This document shows, piece after piece, positions 13,500 to 22,847 of a DNA stretch of 31,648 nucleotides; position 1 is the stretch's first letter; every line of letters starts with the position of its first letter. The DNA is from an uncultured Collinsella sp. (GTDB lineage Bacteria; Actinomycetota; Coriobacteriia; Coriobacteriales; Coriobacteriaceae): assembly GCA_900542235.1 (NCBI GenBank), contig UQNB01000018.1, positions 1 through 31,648 of the forward strand. Reading direction: 5' to 3'. Under the pieces are notes generated by a model. It worked only from the letters and a program-made list of their open reading frames with translations. It was not told the origin of the DNA and ran no database searches. The position numbers were made by a program, and so were the translations under genes.

Positions 13500-15635
13500 A
13501 TGGGGCGCAATAACAAGCATAAGCGCGGTGCCCGCAATAAGCGTGGGCCGGTGCGCAGCGAACGCCGTCCGAGCCTGACCGGGCGCGTGCAGCTCCATGA
13601 GCATGGCGCCTATGTCATAACCGAGAGCGGCGACTACAAGGTTATGGGCCGCGGTAAGCGCGAGATCATGGATGGCGATACCGTTGCCGTGAGCATTAAG
13701 AACAGCCCGCACGGTGAGCGGCGCGCCGTGATCGAAGGCGTGGTTGAGCGCGCAGCCATAAGCGTGGTGGGTACGTACCAGACCGCTGGTCCGCTCGGTG
13801 TGATCGAGCCGCTCGATTCGCGCCTGAAGGCCGACTTCTTCATTCTGCCCGAGGATACCTCGGCGGATCGTCTGGGCGTCCACCCGGGTGATGCCGTTGT
13901 CGCGCGCATTTTGACCTACCCGACGCGCCTGGAATCGGGCACCGTGACGATCGAACGCCGCATTGGCGGAGATGACGCGCCCGATTTGGGCGTTCAATAC
14001 GTGATGGCGCGTTACGGCTATACCGATAGCTATCCCGAGGCCGCGCTGGACGAGGCCGAGGGGCTTTCGCTCGATGTGTCCGCGGCGCTTAAGGACCCGC
14101 TCCGCCGCGATCTGCGCGACCGCTTTGTCATCACGATCGACCCGGTCGACGCGCGCGACTTTGACGATGCCATTTCGCTTGAGCGCACGCCCGAGGGTGG
14201 CTACAAGCTGGGTGTGCATATCGCTGACGTTTCTCACTATGTGGCTTGGGACGGGCATATCGATCTTGAGGCTCGCCATCGTACGACATCGGTGTATCTG
14301 GCCGATCGCGTGCTTCCCATGCTGCCCGAACGCCTGTCCTGTGACCTATGCTCGCTTCGCCCTGACGAGGACCGTCTTGCGTTTACCGTTGACATTGAGC
14401 TCGATGCGCAGGGTCGCGTGCGGCATTACGATCCTTACCCCAGCGTGATTCGCTCGCGTGTGCGTATGGACTATGACGGCGCCGAGGCGCTGCTGGTGCG
14501 TGCCGGCGCGGTTGAGTATTCGGTGCTGGAAGGCGCCGCTGAGGATGTTGCGGCTGCTGAGGCCTCGCGCGAGGAGGCGCTTGAGCGCGGTCTTGCGTGC
14601 GAGGAAACTGCTCGCGGCTATAACGTCGACCTCGGCGATTTCCTTGTCGCCGCCAACGAACTCGCCGAACTTCGCCGTCGTATTCGTCGTGCCCGCGGCT
14701 CAGTCGATTTTGACACGGCCGAGATTCGCGCTCTATTGGATGAGGACGGAGTACCCGTGCAGATTGTGGCGCGCGAGCGTTCGTGTGCCACGTCGCTTAT
14801 CGAGGAAGCCATGCTACTCGCCAACGAGTGCGTTGCAGAGTGGCTGGCAGACCGTGATATCGAGGCCTGCTATCGCGTGCATGAGGATCCGAGCCCCGAT
14901 AGCCTGCACGGTGCCGCCGTTGCGCTGGCGCAGCTAGGCATCATCGACGATCGCCGTGCTGCCGGTATTGCCCTGGGGAGCCCCGATGAGCTGCAGGCTG
15001 CAGTTGATGCTGCCGCCGGTACGGCAAACGCACCGCTCGTCAACACGCTGCTTCTGCGCAGCATGCAGCGTGCGCTGTACAAGCCGCGCAACGAGGGCCA
15101 CTTTGCGCTCGCCGCGCCGTGCTACTGTCACTTTACGAGTCCCATCCGTCGCTACCCCGATCTGGTGGTGCACCGCGTGCTCAAGCTGCAGCTGGCCTAT
15201 GAGCAGCTCGGTGGCAAGGACGCCCTGGTCCGTACGCCGCGGCTGATCGGCAAGGGGCGCGAGTCGCTGCCGCGCATTCTGCCGCAGATCTGCCGCGCAT
15301 GCAGCGATGCCGAGCGCGCGGCAGATGCCGCCAGCCATGCGACGCAAAAGATCAAGATTGCCCAGTACTATGAGGACCGTCTGGGCGAGCGCTATGCCGG
15401 AACCGTCTCGTGGGTTAGCAGCATGGGCCTCTTTGTGCGCTTGGACCTAACGCAGGTCGAAGGCTTGGTTTCGATCAAGAGCCTGGGCAACGAGTGGTTC
15501 GAGTTCGACGAGGATGCGCTTACGTTGACGGGCGCCGACACGGGGACTCGCTATGAACTGGGTCAGCGCGTGATTGTCGAGGTCTCGCGCGTCAATACCA
15601 CGCGCGGGCACTTGGACTTTAAGCTTATCCATTAG
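13500..15635 (+). CDS. rnr: Ribonuclease R
   Basis: RNase R is a processive 3'-to-5' exoribonuclease of the RNB family that degrades structured RNA and works with the tmRNA/SmpB rescue system. The protein is 711 aa, shorter than E. coli RNase R (813) and B. subtilis (779). A basic N-terminus (NNKHKRGARNKRG) leads into cold-shock/OB domains (about 20-190). The RNB catalytic domain has metal-binding Asp214, Asp220, Asp222 and Asp223 (DPVDARDFDDAIS), with HFTSPIRRYPDLVVHR near 540-556. A C-terminal S1 domain follows (about 635-710, RYAGTVSWVSSMGLFVRL). AAGGAGG (13489-13495) sets the ATG. It is apparently expressed alone, with terminators on both sides. Confidence 0.95.
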   Translation: MGRNNKHKRGARNKRGPVRSERRPSLTGRVQLHEHGAYVITESGDYKVMGRGKREIMDGDTVAVSIKNSPHGERRAVIEGVVERAAISVVGTYQTAGPLGVIEPLDSRLKADFFILPEDTSADRLGVHPGDAVVARILTYPTRLESGTVTIERRIGGDDAPDLGVQYVMARYGYTDSYPEAALDEAEGLSLDVSAALKDPLRRDLRDRFVITIDPVDARDFDDAISLERTPEGGYKLGVHIADVSHYVAWDGHIDLEARHRTTSVYLADRVLPMLPERLSCDLCSLRPDEDRLAFTVDIELDAQGRVRHYDPYPSVIRSRVRMDYDGAEALLVRAGAVEYSVLEGAAEDVAAAEASREEALERGLACEETARGYNVDLGDFLVAANELAELRRRIRRARGSVDFDTAEIRALLDEDGVPVQIVARERSCATSLIEEAMLLANECVAEWLADRDIEACYRVHEDPSPDSLHGAAVALAQLGIIDDRRAAGIALGSPDELQAAVDAAAGTANAPLVNTLLLRSMQRALYKPRNEGHFALAAPCYCHFTSPIRRYPDLVVHRVLKLQLAYEQLGGKDALVRTPRLIGKGRESLPRILPQICRACSDAERAADAASHATQKIKIAQYYEDRLGERYAGTVSWVSSMGLFVRLDLTQVEGLVSIKSLGNEWFEFDEDALTLTGADTGTRYELGQRVIVEVSRVNTTRGHLDFKLIH

Positions 15636-15660
15636 CCAAATCCCGACTCGCGGCGGGAGA

Positions 15661-15695
15661 GCGGAGGGCGGTCTTTCGGGGCCGCCCTCCGCATT
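15661..15695 (+). terminator. Hairpin terminator after rnr
   Basis: Perfect 11-bp arms GCGGAGGGCGG (15661-15671) and CCGCCCTCCGC (15682-15692) enclose a 10-nt loop. The T-tract is short (ATTTG), so efficiency is uncertain. Confidence 0.65.
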
Positions 15696-15757
15696 TGAAT
15701 CGTGGCTACCTTGCCGTCTGCTCGGCCGCCCGCTTACCTGCTATTTGAGAGGTAAAA

Positions 15758-15790
15758 CCTACCAAAATAAACCTGTCCCTTTTTGGCAGG
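15758..15790 (-). repeat. 33-bp palindromic repeat, copy 4 (inverted)
   Basis: Same orientation as copy 2, opposite to copies 1 and 3, with one arm change (CCTACC for CCTGCC). It ends 22 bases before the serine recombinase start, in its leader. Confidence 0.88.
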
Positions 15791-15812
15791 TTTACAAGAA
15801 AGCGGGGATGAG

Positions 15813-16418
15813 ATGGCGACGGTGTACGGTTATGCGCGGGTGAGTTCGCGCGATCAGAATCTGAATCGGCAGCTGGATGCGCTGGGCGCCTATGGCGTGG
15901 GCTCGGCGAATATTTATGCCGACCATGCGAGCGGCAAGGACTTCGATCGCCCGCGGTATCGCGAGCTGCTGCACGTCCTGGGAGACGGGGACGTGTTGGT
16001 GGTGCTTTCTATCGACCGACTTGGCCGTAATTACTCCGAGATTCTTGAGGAATGGCGACGCATTACCAAGGAGCTCGGGGTTGCCATTGTGGTGTTGGAC
16101 ATGCCATTGCTTGACACGCGCGTCAGGGCCAGCGGCGCGCCGGATGTGACCAACACCCTGATTGCCGATATTGTGCTGCAACTGCTGAGCTACGTGGCGC
16201 AGGTGGAGCGCGAGAATATCCATCGGCGCCAGGCGGAGGGAATTGCAGCGGCGCGGGCGCGAGGGGTCCGCTTCGGTCGACCTCGCAAGCAGTGCCCTCC
16301 TCAGTTTGAGCTGGTGCGCGATAGCTATGAGGCAGGCGATATTACCCGCAGCCAGGCGGCAAAGTGCCTGGGCGTGTGCGTGGGGACGTTCGATCGCTGG
16401 ATGCGCGAGGCGGGGTAG
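15813..16418 (+). CDS. Serine recombinase (resolvase/invertase family)
   Basis: The 201-aa site-specific DNA recombinase has the catalytic-domain start GYARVSSRDQN with nucleophile Ser11, the conserved SIDRLGRNY segment (about 66-74), and the long E helix with VERENIHRRQAEGIAAARARG. A C-terminal helix-turn-helix (about 170-200, SQAAKCLGVCVGTFDRWM) follows. The size matches resolvases and invertases, not large integrases. The ATG at 15813 is chosen because the protein then begins MATVYGYARVS as in relatives; a GGGGATGAG stretch serves as ribosome site. No transposase, integrase or obvious res site is adjacent, so it is an orphan. Repeat copy 4 ends 22 bases upstream. Its substrate is unknown; it may act on a distant invertible locus or be a transposon remnant. 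Confidence 0.9.
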   Translation: MATVYGYARVSSRDQNLNRQLDALGAYGVGSANIYADHASGKDFDRPRYRELLHVLGDGDVLVVLSIDRLGRNYSEILEEWRRITKELGVAIVVLDMPLLDTRVRASGAPDVTNTLIADIVLQLLSYVAQVERENIHRRQAEGIAAARARGVRFGRPRKQCPPQFELVRDSYEAGDITRSQAAKCLGVCVGTFDRWMREAG

Positions 16419-16523
16419 AGGTTTGCGTCGCTTTGTCGCTTCCTGTTGCGATTCAAATTTTGATACGGTGACGATGTCATTTGGGGCTACACTCGCTGAT
16501 ATTCAAAAAAAGGAGGTAGGCCC

Positions 16524-17105
16524 TTGGCGCGCGTAAAACAAATAATCGGATGGACCGCGATCATTCTGTTCGCTGCAACGCTGGCGGGCATCTGGGTGCT
16601 GACGGAGCAAAATGCGGTGGAGACGTCGTTGCTGAGCGAGTCCACCGCGCGTGTGGTGGAGGGTCAAGCTACGGGCGTTCAGGCTACCGATGCCACGGGT
16701 GAAGCTCAGGCGGAGTACGGAATGACCGGGGGCGCCGATTCGGCTGCTTCGAATGTCCGGTCTGGCCGACTTGCTTCCATTCGCATGTGGGTGGGCACGA
16801 ACGTCCGTCGCGTTGCCCATACCGTAGAGTTTTTCTTCGTCGGATTGTTCGCCTCGGTGGTCGTGGTTTGCTTTTCCAGGCGTCCGTGGAGCGTATGCTC
16901 CCGTTGCGTGCCCGTGTTGCTCTTTTGCGCCGTCTGCTCCGTTGGCGATCAGGTACATAAGATCTTTGTTCCCGGCAGGCATTTCGACGTTATCGATTTA
17001 GGATTCGATGCTGCGGGCTATGTCACCGCCATGCTGTTGGTATTGCTGGCAGCGGCGTTGGTGCGCCATGCGACTCGGCCGATCGGCGCCCATGCGAGGC
17101 GCTAG
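16524..17105 (+). CDS. VanZ-like membrane protein
   Basis: The 193-aa protein has about four TM helices (near 5-26, 96-116, 123-141 and 152-180). The VanZ signatures are present: RRVAHTVEFFFVGLF (about 94-108) and DQVHKIFVPGRHFDVIDLGFD (split across about 143-163). VanZ confers low-level teicoplanin resistance in enterococci, but most family members have no known role. Between TM1 and the core lies an unusual Ala/Gly/Glu-rich insert (about 35-85). The start is TTG at 16524, decided by a very strong AAAAAGGAGG site just upstream; no ATG lies near. It is monocistronic with a terminator downstream. No van genes are nearby, so an antibiotic-resistance role should not be assumed. Confidence 0.82.
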   Translation: MARVKQIIGWTAIILFAATLAGIWVLTEQNAVETSLLSESTARVVEGQATGVQATDATGEAQAEYGMTGGADSAASNVRSGRLASIRMWVGTNVRRVAHTVEFFFVGLFASVVVVCFSRRPWSVCSRCVPVLLFCAVCSVGDQVHKIFVPGRHFDVIDLGFDAAGYVTAMLLVLLAAALVRHATRPIGAHARR

Positions 17106-17186
17106 CCGGTAACAAACCCGTTTCTGATAATGCGACCTTGTTGAATTATTTTGTGTCGCGCGTGTTTCCGAGCGGTCGGATTTGAG

Positions 17187-17213
17187 GGGCGAGCGGTAGA
17201 ACGCTCGCCCTTT
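17187..17213 (+). terminator. Terminator after the VanZ-like gene
   Basis: Perfect 9-bp arms GGGCGAGCG (17187-17195) and CGCTCGCCC (17202-17210) enclose a 6-nt loop and are followed by TTTG. Confidence 0.7.
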
Positions 17214-17235
17214 GTGCGCCACGATGCGGCACAAT

Positions 17236-17264
17236 GTACCGCAAAAGCTGTTTGTATCCGGTAC
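17236..17264. promoter_or_regulatory. Possible operator upstream of murR
   Basis: Inverted repeat GTACCG (17236-17241)/CGGTAC (17259-17264) with 17 bases between, 46 bases before the murR start. RpiR-type regulators often bind such dyads in front of their own operon. No clear -35/-10 was assigned. Confidence 0.35.
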
Positions 17265-17309
17265 GAATCGTTCGTTGGTCTTTAATTCTTCTCAACGGAG
17301 GTGTTTGAG

Positions 17310-18161
17310 ATGGCAAACGGATTGCTTTTGCGGCTTCGCGAGCGTGAGCTCAGTGCGAGCCCGGCGGAACGCAATGTCATCGCATATGTAAGCGCTCATC
17401 CGCACGAGGTAGTCGGGCTGTCCGTCCGCGGTCTTGCCGATGTCACGTTCTCCTCGCCCTCGAGCATTTTGCGCTTTTGCAAGCGCTTGGGTTTTGCGGG
17501 CTACAAGGAGTTCCAGCGCGAACTGATTGCCGAGCTGGCGCTCTTGGGTGACAAGAAAGACGTTGCCCTCGAGGACATCTCCATGGATGACAGCGTCGAA
17601 CGTATCGTGGGGAAGGTGATGAAAAGCAACGTGCGCACGATCGAAGCGACGGCGCGAACGCTCGATTACACCGTCTTGGAGCGATGTGCGGCCTATCTTA
17701 AGCGGGCACGTGCGGTCAATCTGTTCGGTATCGGTGCCTCTCGTTTGGTCGCGCACGATCTGGCGCAAAAGCTCATGCGTGTCGACAAAGAGTGCCATCT
17801 GTACGACGACTGGCATGATCAGCTCTTGTGTGCCAAGAACATGCATGAGGGCGATATGGCAATCGCCTTTAGCTACTCGGGCTTGACGCAAGAGGTGCTG
17901 GACTGCGCCGCCGAGGCCCAACGTCACAACTGTCCCGTTGTGGCCGTGACCAAAGTAGATGGATCATCCAAGCTTGCCACCATGGCCGATGCCGTGCTCG
18001 GCGTCGCTGCGAGTGAGCCCTTGGTCCGCAGCGGTGCCATGGCTTCGCGTATGGCCCAGCTTATGGTTGTCGATGCCCTGTACGCTGCTTACGTTGCCAG
18101 CGACTACGAACGAGCGACGCATGTCATTAAGCAAAACTACATCGAGAAACAGGAAAGATGA
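17310..18161 (+). CDS. murR: RpiR/MurR-family regulator of MurNAc use
   Basis: This is a transcription factor with an N-terminal RpiR helix-turn-helix (about 1-75, with FSSPSSILRFCKRLGFAGYKEF) and a C-terminal SIS phosphosugar-binding domain (about 105-240, starting NLFGIGASRLVAHDLAQKL). In E. coli, MurR is a repressor released by MurNAc-6-phosphate; the neighbours make the same ligand likely here. Length is 283 aa. The ATG at 17310 is preferred: GGAGG (17296-17300) lies 9 bases upstream, while the GTG at 17301 abuts that site. It is the first gene of the cluster and ends 10 bases before murQ. The name rests on context; the fold alone only says RpiR family. Confidence 0.85.
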   Translation: MANGLLLRLRERELSASPAERNVIAYVSAHPHEVVGLSVRGLADVTFSSPSSILRFCKRLGFAGYKEFQRELIAELALLGDKKDVALEDISMDDSVERIVGKVMKSNVRTIEATARTLDYTVLERCAAYLKRARAVNLFGIGASRLVAHDLAQKLMRVDKECHLYDDWHDQLLCAKNMHEGDMAIAFSYSGLTQEVLDCAAEAQRHNCPVVAVTKVDGSSKLATMADAVLGVAASEPLVRSGAMASRMAQLMVVDALYAAYVASDYERATHVIKQNYIEKQER

Positions 18162-18171
18162 GGTGAATGAA

Positions 18172-19095
<924 letters not shown>

Positions 19096-19152
19096 GTGCG
19101 CGGCGTGAGCTGATATGACATCCAAACGAGATACCCAATACAAGGAGGAGTT

Positions 19153-20583
19153 ATGACGAACAAAGAGCTGGCTCAAAAGCTGCTGGACCTTTTGGGCGGT
19201 AAAGACAACGTGCTCGCAAACGCGGCGTGCATGACGCGCCTGCGCGTGACCGTCAAAGACACGGGCAGCGTCGACACGGAGGGTATTAAGGCACTCGACG
19301 GCGTGATGGGCTTGGTCGAGGACGACACGATGCAGATCGTGCTGGGGCCGGGCAAGGTGAATAAGGTGCTCGAGGAGTTCTCCAAGCTCACCGGCCTTGC
19401 GAAAGGCGTTGCTGACGAGAGCGTGGTCGACGCTGCGGCCACAAACAAGGCCGCGCAGAAGGCAAAGTACGAGTCCAAGCCGGTTCAGGCCTTCCTCAAG
19501 AAGATTTCCAATGTCTTCGTCGCCCTGCTTCCCGGCATCATTGCGGCTGGCCTCATCAACGGTATCTGCAACGTCATTAACGTCTCGACGGCAGGCGCGC
19601 TTGCAGGCGAGTGGTGGTACCAGGGCATTCGCTCCATGGGCTGGGCCCTGTTTGCCTATCTGCCCATCTTGGTGGGCTATAACGCGGCACGTGAGTTTGG
19701 CGGCTCCGCTGCGCTGGGCGGCATCGCCGGCATGATGTGTATTGCCAACAGTGCCATGCCCCTGCTTGCGCCTGGTGCGGCTGATCCTGCCGCTGCCATT
19801 CTGCTGCCGCTCACCAATGCGCAGTACAACCCCGCAGCGGGCGGCATGATCGCGGCTCTTATCGCTGGCGCATTTTTTGCCTGGATGGAGCGTCAGATTC
19901 GCAAGGTTATGCCCAACGCACTCGACACGTTCTTGTCCCCGCTGCTGGTGCTCATCATCGGCGCCTTTGCTCTGATGCTCGTCATCCAGCCGGTTGGCGC
20001 ATGGCTGACGACTGCCATCTTTAGCGTTTTGACCTTTATCTTCGAGAAGCTGGGCGTCCTGGGCGGCTATATCCTGTCGGCAGGCTTCTTGCCGCTGGTT
20101 TCCGTCGGCCTGCATCAGGCGCTCACGCCGATCCACGCTATGCTCAACGATCCCGACGGCGCTACCAAGGGCATCAATTACCTGCTCCCCATCCTTATGA
20201 TGGCTGGCGGCGGCCAGGTCGGTGCCGGTTTGGCGCTGTACTTTAAGACCAAGAACGCCAAGCTCAAGAAGTACGTCGCAGAGTCCATTCCCGTTGGAAT
20301 CCTGGGTGTGGGCGAGCCTCTGATGTATGCCGTTACGCTGCCGCTCGTTCGTCCGTTTGTGACGGCCTGCCTGGGTGCCGGATTTGGCGGCGCGCTCGCG
20401 GCGCTGCTTCACATCGGCACGGTTTCTCAGGGCGTTTCCGGTCTGTTTGGCCTGCTGATCGTCGTTCCTGGCCAGCAGCTCGGCTACGTTGCCGCTATGC
20501 TGCTTGCCTATGCCGCCGGCTTTGTCCTGACGTGGTTCTTTGGCGTCGACGAGCAGAAGATCAATGAGTTCTTTGGCGAGTAG
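19153..20583 (+). CDS. murP: PTS EIIBC component, MurNAc-type
   Basis: This is a phosphotransferase transporter of 476 aa (E. coli MurP is 474). The N-terminal EIIB domain (about 1-85) carries the phospho-accepting Cys26 in NAACMTRLRVTV. A linker follows, then an EIIC domain with about ten membrane segments (about 110-476). No EIIA domain is fused, so a phosphate donor encoded elsewhere (a glucose-type EIIA) is needed. MurNAc or a MurNAc-containing disaccharide is inferred from murQ and mupG; by sequence alone it belongs to the glucose/sucrose EIIBC superfamily. AAGGAGG (19142-19148) precedes the ATG. A terminator follows, before mupG. Confidence 0.88.
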   Translation: MTNKELAQKLLDLLGGKDNVLANAACMTRLRVTVKDTGSVDTEGIKALDGVMGLVEDDTMQIVLGPGKVNKVLEEFSKLTGLAKGVADESVVDAAATNKAAQKAKYESKPVQAFLKKISNVFVALLPGIIAAGLINGICNVINVSTAGALAGEWWYQGIRSMGWALFAYLPILVGYNAAREFGGSAALGGIAGMMCIANSAMPLLAPGAADPAAAILLPLTNAQYNPAAGGMIAALIAGAFFAWMERQIRKVMPNALDTFLSPLLVLIIGAFALMLVIQPVGAWLTTAIFSVLTFIFEKLGVLGGYILSAGFLPLVSVGLHQALTPIHAMLNDPDGATKGINYLLPILMMAGGGQVGAGLALYFKTKNAKLKKYVAESIPVGILGVGEPLMYAVTLPLVRPFVTACLGAGFGGALAALLHIGTVSQGVSGLFGLLIVVPGQQLGYVAAMLLAYAAGFVLTWFFGVDEQKINEFFGE

Positions 20584-20650
20584 TTTGATATCGCGAGCCG
20601 TGTTGCTCGGGGTTCGCGGCGCGCGGCAGATTTCTTGATGCTATGGTTGT

Positions 20651-20684
20651 GCCGGCGGGGCTAACTGCTCCGCCGGCCTTTTTT
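20651..20684 (+). terminator. Terminator between murP and mupG
   Basis: Perfect 8-bp arms GCCGGCGG (20651-20658) and CCGCCGGC (20670-20677) are followed by six Ts (20679-20684). It ends only 16 bases before mupG and abuts its ribosome site, so mupG is reached only by read-through unless it has its own promoter. Confidence 0.82.
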
Positions 20685-20700
20685 AAAGGAGCGTTGTAGC

Positions 20701-21753
20701 GTGAAAACGGGTATTTCGATTTATCTTTCCAGCCCTTTGCAGGATATTGAGCGGACGATTGAGCGTGGTGCCGCGGCGGGTGCGCGCTACGCGTTCACCT
20801 CACTGCATATTCCCGAGGATGGGGGAGCGGCGTATGCCGATAAGGTCCGTCATGTGCTGTCGCTGCTCTCCGCCCGCGGCATTGCGCTCATTGCCGATGT
20901 GGGGCCTCGCACGTGCGATTTGCTCGGGCTTGAGCGCATCGAGGACCTGCGCGATCTGGGGTTGGAATACCTTCGTTTGGACTATGGCTTTAGCGCCCAA
21001 CGGGTCGCGGAGCTGTCCGGTGTATTTCGCATAGTGGTCAATGCATCGACGGTGAGTTCTGATGAAATCGCATCGTGGCGTGAGGCCGGTGCCGATGTGA
21101 CTCGTTTTGCCGCCTGTCACAATTTTTACCCCAAGCCTTATACCGGTTTAGCTCTGGAGGACATTGCTCGGATGAATCTTCGTCTTGCGGCGCTTGGATT
21201 CGAAATCATGGCTTTTGTGCCGGGTGATGCTAACGTTCGCGGGCCGGTATTCGAGGGACTGCCGACGGTCGAGGCGCAGCGCGGTCACGCGTCAAAGGTT
21301 GCCCTCAACATGCTTGAGCTTGCACATGGCGCCGATTGCGACATTGTGTTGGTCGGCGACCCCGATCTTTCCGATGCGGGCTGGGCGCAGTTTGCTCAAG
21401 TTTCCGCCGGATACGTGGACTTGCAATGCGAGCTTGAGCCCGGTTATGCCTATGTACGTGGGCAGATTCATCACAACCGGCCCGATTCGAGCACCCTCAT
21501 CTTTAGGTCTCAGGAGTCGCGTACGACGCTTAAGCCGGATTCCGTGCCGACGGATGCCGGTGCCGGCCTGTTTCGAAAGGCGGGGTCGATCGCTGTGAGC
21601 AATAGCGGCTATGGGCGCTACGAAGGCGAGCTTGAGATTGCGCGGGTCGATCTTCCCGGTGACGAGCGCATGAACGTTGCGGGTCATATCACGCCCGAGG
21701 CAATGGAGCTGCTGCCGTTCATCAAACGCGGATTCGGGGTACGGTTCGTTTAG
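20701..21753 (+). CDS. mupG: 6-phospho-N-acetylmuramidase MupG (DUF871)
   Basis: The 350-aa protein of the former DUF871 family has a TIM-barrel-like N-terminal part (about 1-235, starting MKTGISIYLSSPLQDIERTI) and a smaller C-terminal domain (about 240-350). In Staphylococcus aureus, MupG cleaves MurNAc-6-phosphate-GlcNAc, the disaccharide imported by the MurP transporter; its neighbours there are murQ, murP and murR, the same set as here. The function is therefore well supported by family plus context. The GTG start has AAGGAG (20686-20691) 9 bases upstream. The intervening terminator suggests lower or separately controlled expression relative to murRQP. Confidence 0.9.
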   Translation: MKTGISIYLSSPLQDIERTIERGAAAGARYAFTSLHIPEDGGAAYADKVRHVLSLLSARGIALIADVGPRTCDLLGLERIEDLRDLGLEYLRLDYGFSAQRVAELSGVFRIVVNASTVSSDEIASWREAGADVTRFAACHNFYPKPYTGLALEDIARMNLRLAALGFEIMAFVPGDANVRGPVFEGLPTVEAQRGHASKVALNMLELAHGADCDIVLVGDPDLSDAGWAQFAQVSAGYVDLQCELEPGYAYVRGQIHHNRPDSSTLIFRSQESRTTLKPDSVPTDAGAGLFRKAGSIAVSNSGYGRYEGELEIARVDLPGDERMNVAGHITPEAMELLPFIKRGFGVRFV

Positions 21754-21845
21754 CGTGTGACCCGTGGGCTACAATTGGCCCATCATGCGAAGGCGCCTCG
21801 TGTGGCGTGTGCCTGCGTTGGCCGATCTATATTCGGAGGATTCCC

Positions 21846-22205
21846 ATGACCGTACTGTTTGTTGAATATCCCAAGTGCTCGACCTGTAAGAAGGCCAAGG
21901 CATGGCTGGACGAACACGGGGTAGAGTATATCGACCGCGATATCGTTTTGGACAATCCCACGGCCGATGAGCTTGCGATCTGGATTGCTCGTTCGGGGCT
22001 GCCGGTGCGGCGCTTCTTTAATTCGTCGGGCATGAAATATCGAGAGCTGGGCCTGAAGGCGCGTCTGGATGCGGGCATGACGGATCGGGAGTGCTACGAG
22101 CTGCTGGCGACCGACGGCATGCTGGTTAAGCGCCCACTGCTGGTGGGCGACGACTTTGCGATTCCCGGCTTTAGGGAATCGGCTTGGGCCGAGGCGTTGC
22201 TGTAG
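21846..22205 (+). CDS. ArsC/Spx-family thioredoxin-fold protein
   Basis: The 119-aa protein is of the arsenate reductase-like (ArsC/Spx/YusI) family. The N-terminal YPKCSTCKKA gives a CxxC pair (Cys11, Cys14). The central SGLPVRRFFNSSGMKYRELGLK segment and the C-terminal LVKRPLLVGDDFAIPGF match the family. Spx proteins bind RNA polymerase and ArsC reduces arsenate; YusI-like members, which this resembles most, have no proven role. No ars genes are nearby, so arsenate reduction is not supported by context. The ATG at 21846 follows GGAGGA (21835-21840); an upstream in-frame ATG at 21807 lacks such a site. A -10-like TACAAT lies at 21770-21775 without a clear -35. Confidence 0.85.
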   Translation: MTVLFVEYPKCSTCKKAKAWLDEHGVEYIDRDIVLDNPTADELAIWIARSGLPVRRFFNSSGMKYRELGLKARLDAGMTDRECYELLATDGMLVKRPLLVGDDFAIPGFRESAWAEALL

Positions 22206-22277
22206 CGGCTGCGGAAAGCGCGACCCGTTTTGAGTGCTCAGGGTGGGACGTGTTTTCCATCGGCGGGCTCGCTCGGC

Positions 22278-22688
22278 TCAATCCTCGAGCTGTGCCCATT
22301 CGTGCGGATCGTAGACCTTTACGTGCTTGTTGGGCTTGCCGCTCCAGTACTCCTCGTCCATAAAGGGCAGATATGCCTGAACACCGGGGCAGATAAAGGG
22401 AATCCGCTGCTGTTGCAGTCGCTCACGCTGTCGCTGCTCCAGGTGCGCCTCGGATATGACAGTCGGCATACCGGACAGCTCGACGAGGCTTGCCTGGATT
22501 CGCTTAAGGTCGGGGAGTCCCGCGTGCCATGACATCCGCATGATCAAAAAGGATGCACGGCGGTATTTTGCCTGCATCACCGTGATGGCGGGGCGCAGAG
22601 TGGGATGGATTTTGTCCCGTTCGGGCCAAAGGTCAGCAGTGATCTCGAGGCCCAGGGTCTCCCATAGGTAATCAAGCTCTTCGTCCAT
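22278..22688 (-). CDS. Hypothetical protein, 136 aa, resembles part of a larger regulator family
   Basis: Function not recognised with certainty. The segment around residues 95-115 (QQQRIPFICPGVQAYLPFM) recalls a Firmicutes/Actinobacteria family of about 300-400 aa, often labelled MarR-like, in which a similar IPFIVPGKQLYLPF stretch precedes a C-terminal winged helix. Here the protein ends about 20 residues later, so it may be a short family version or a truncated relic. It is predicted soluble, with no TM helix. GAGG lies 5 bases before the ATG, supporting expression. It converges with the ArsC-like gene. No clear terminator lies between them (22206-22277). Confidence 0.65.
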   Translation of the reverse strand: MDEELDYLWETLGLEITADLWPERDKIHPTLRPAITVMQAKYRRASFLIMRMSWHAGLPDLKRIQASLVELSGMPTVISEAHLEQRQRERLQQQRIPFICPGVQAYLPFMDEEYWSGKPNKHVKVYDPHEWAQLED

Positions 22689-22847
22689 GGCGCCTCGATA
22701 TCTACGTGATCATTGATACTTCGATTGTGTTGCCTGGTGCTATCGTTTTCGCGGTAGAATCTGCCAACGGTTGACGGCTACCGCTCGCGGCGTTTTGCCC
22801 TTCGTGTGCAGCGGTCGACTTCACAGGTCCTTCACGTGTTGGCCGTA

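Noticed and set aside
16524..17105. Glycopeptide resistance cluster
   Set aside because: Only a VanZ-like protein is present; no vanA/B/H/X/R/S partners.
21846..22205. Arsenic resistance gene
   Set aside because: The protein is closer to YusI/Spx-like members and no arsenite pump or ArsR regulator is adjacent.
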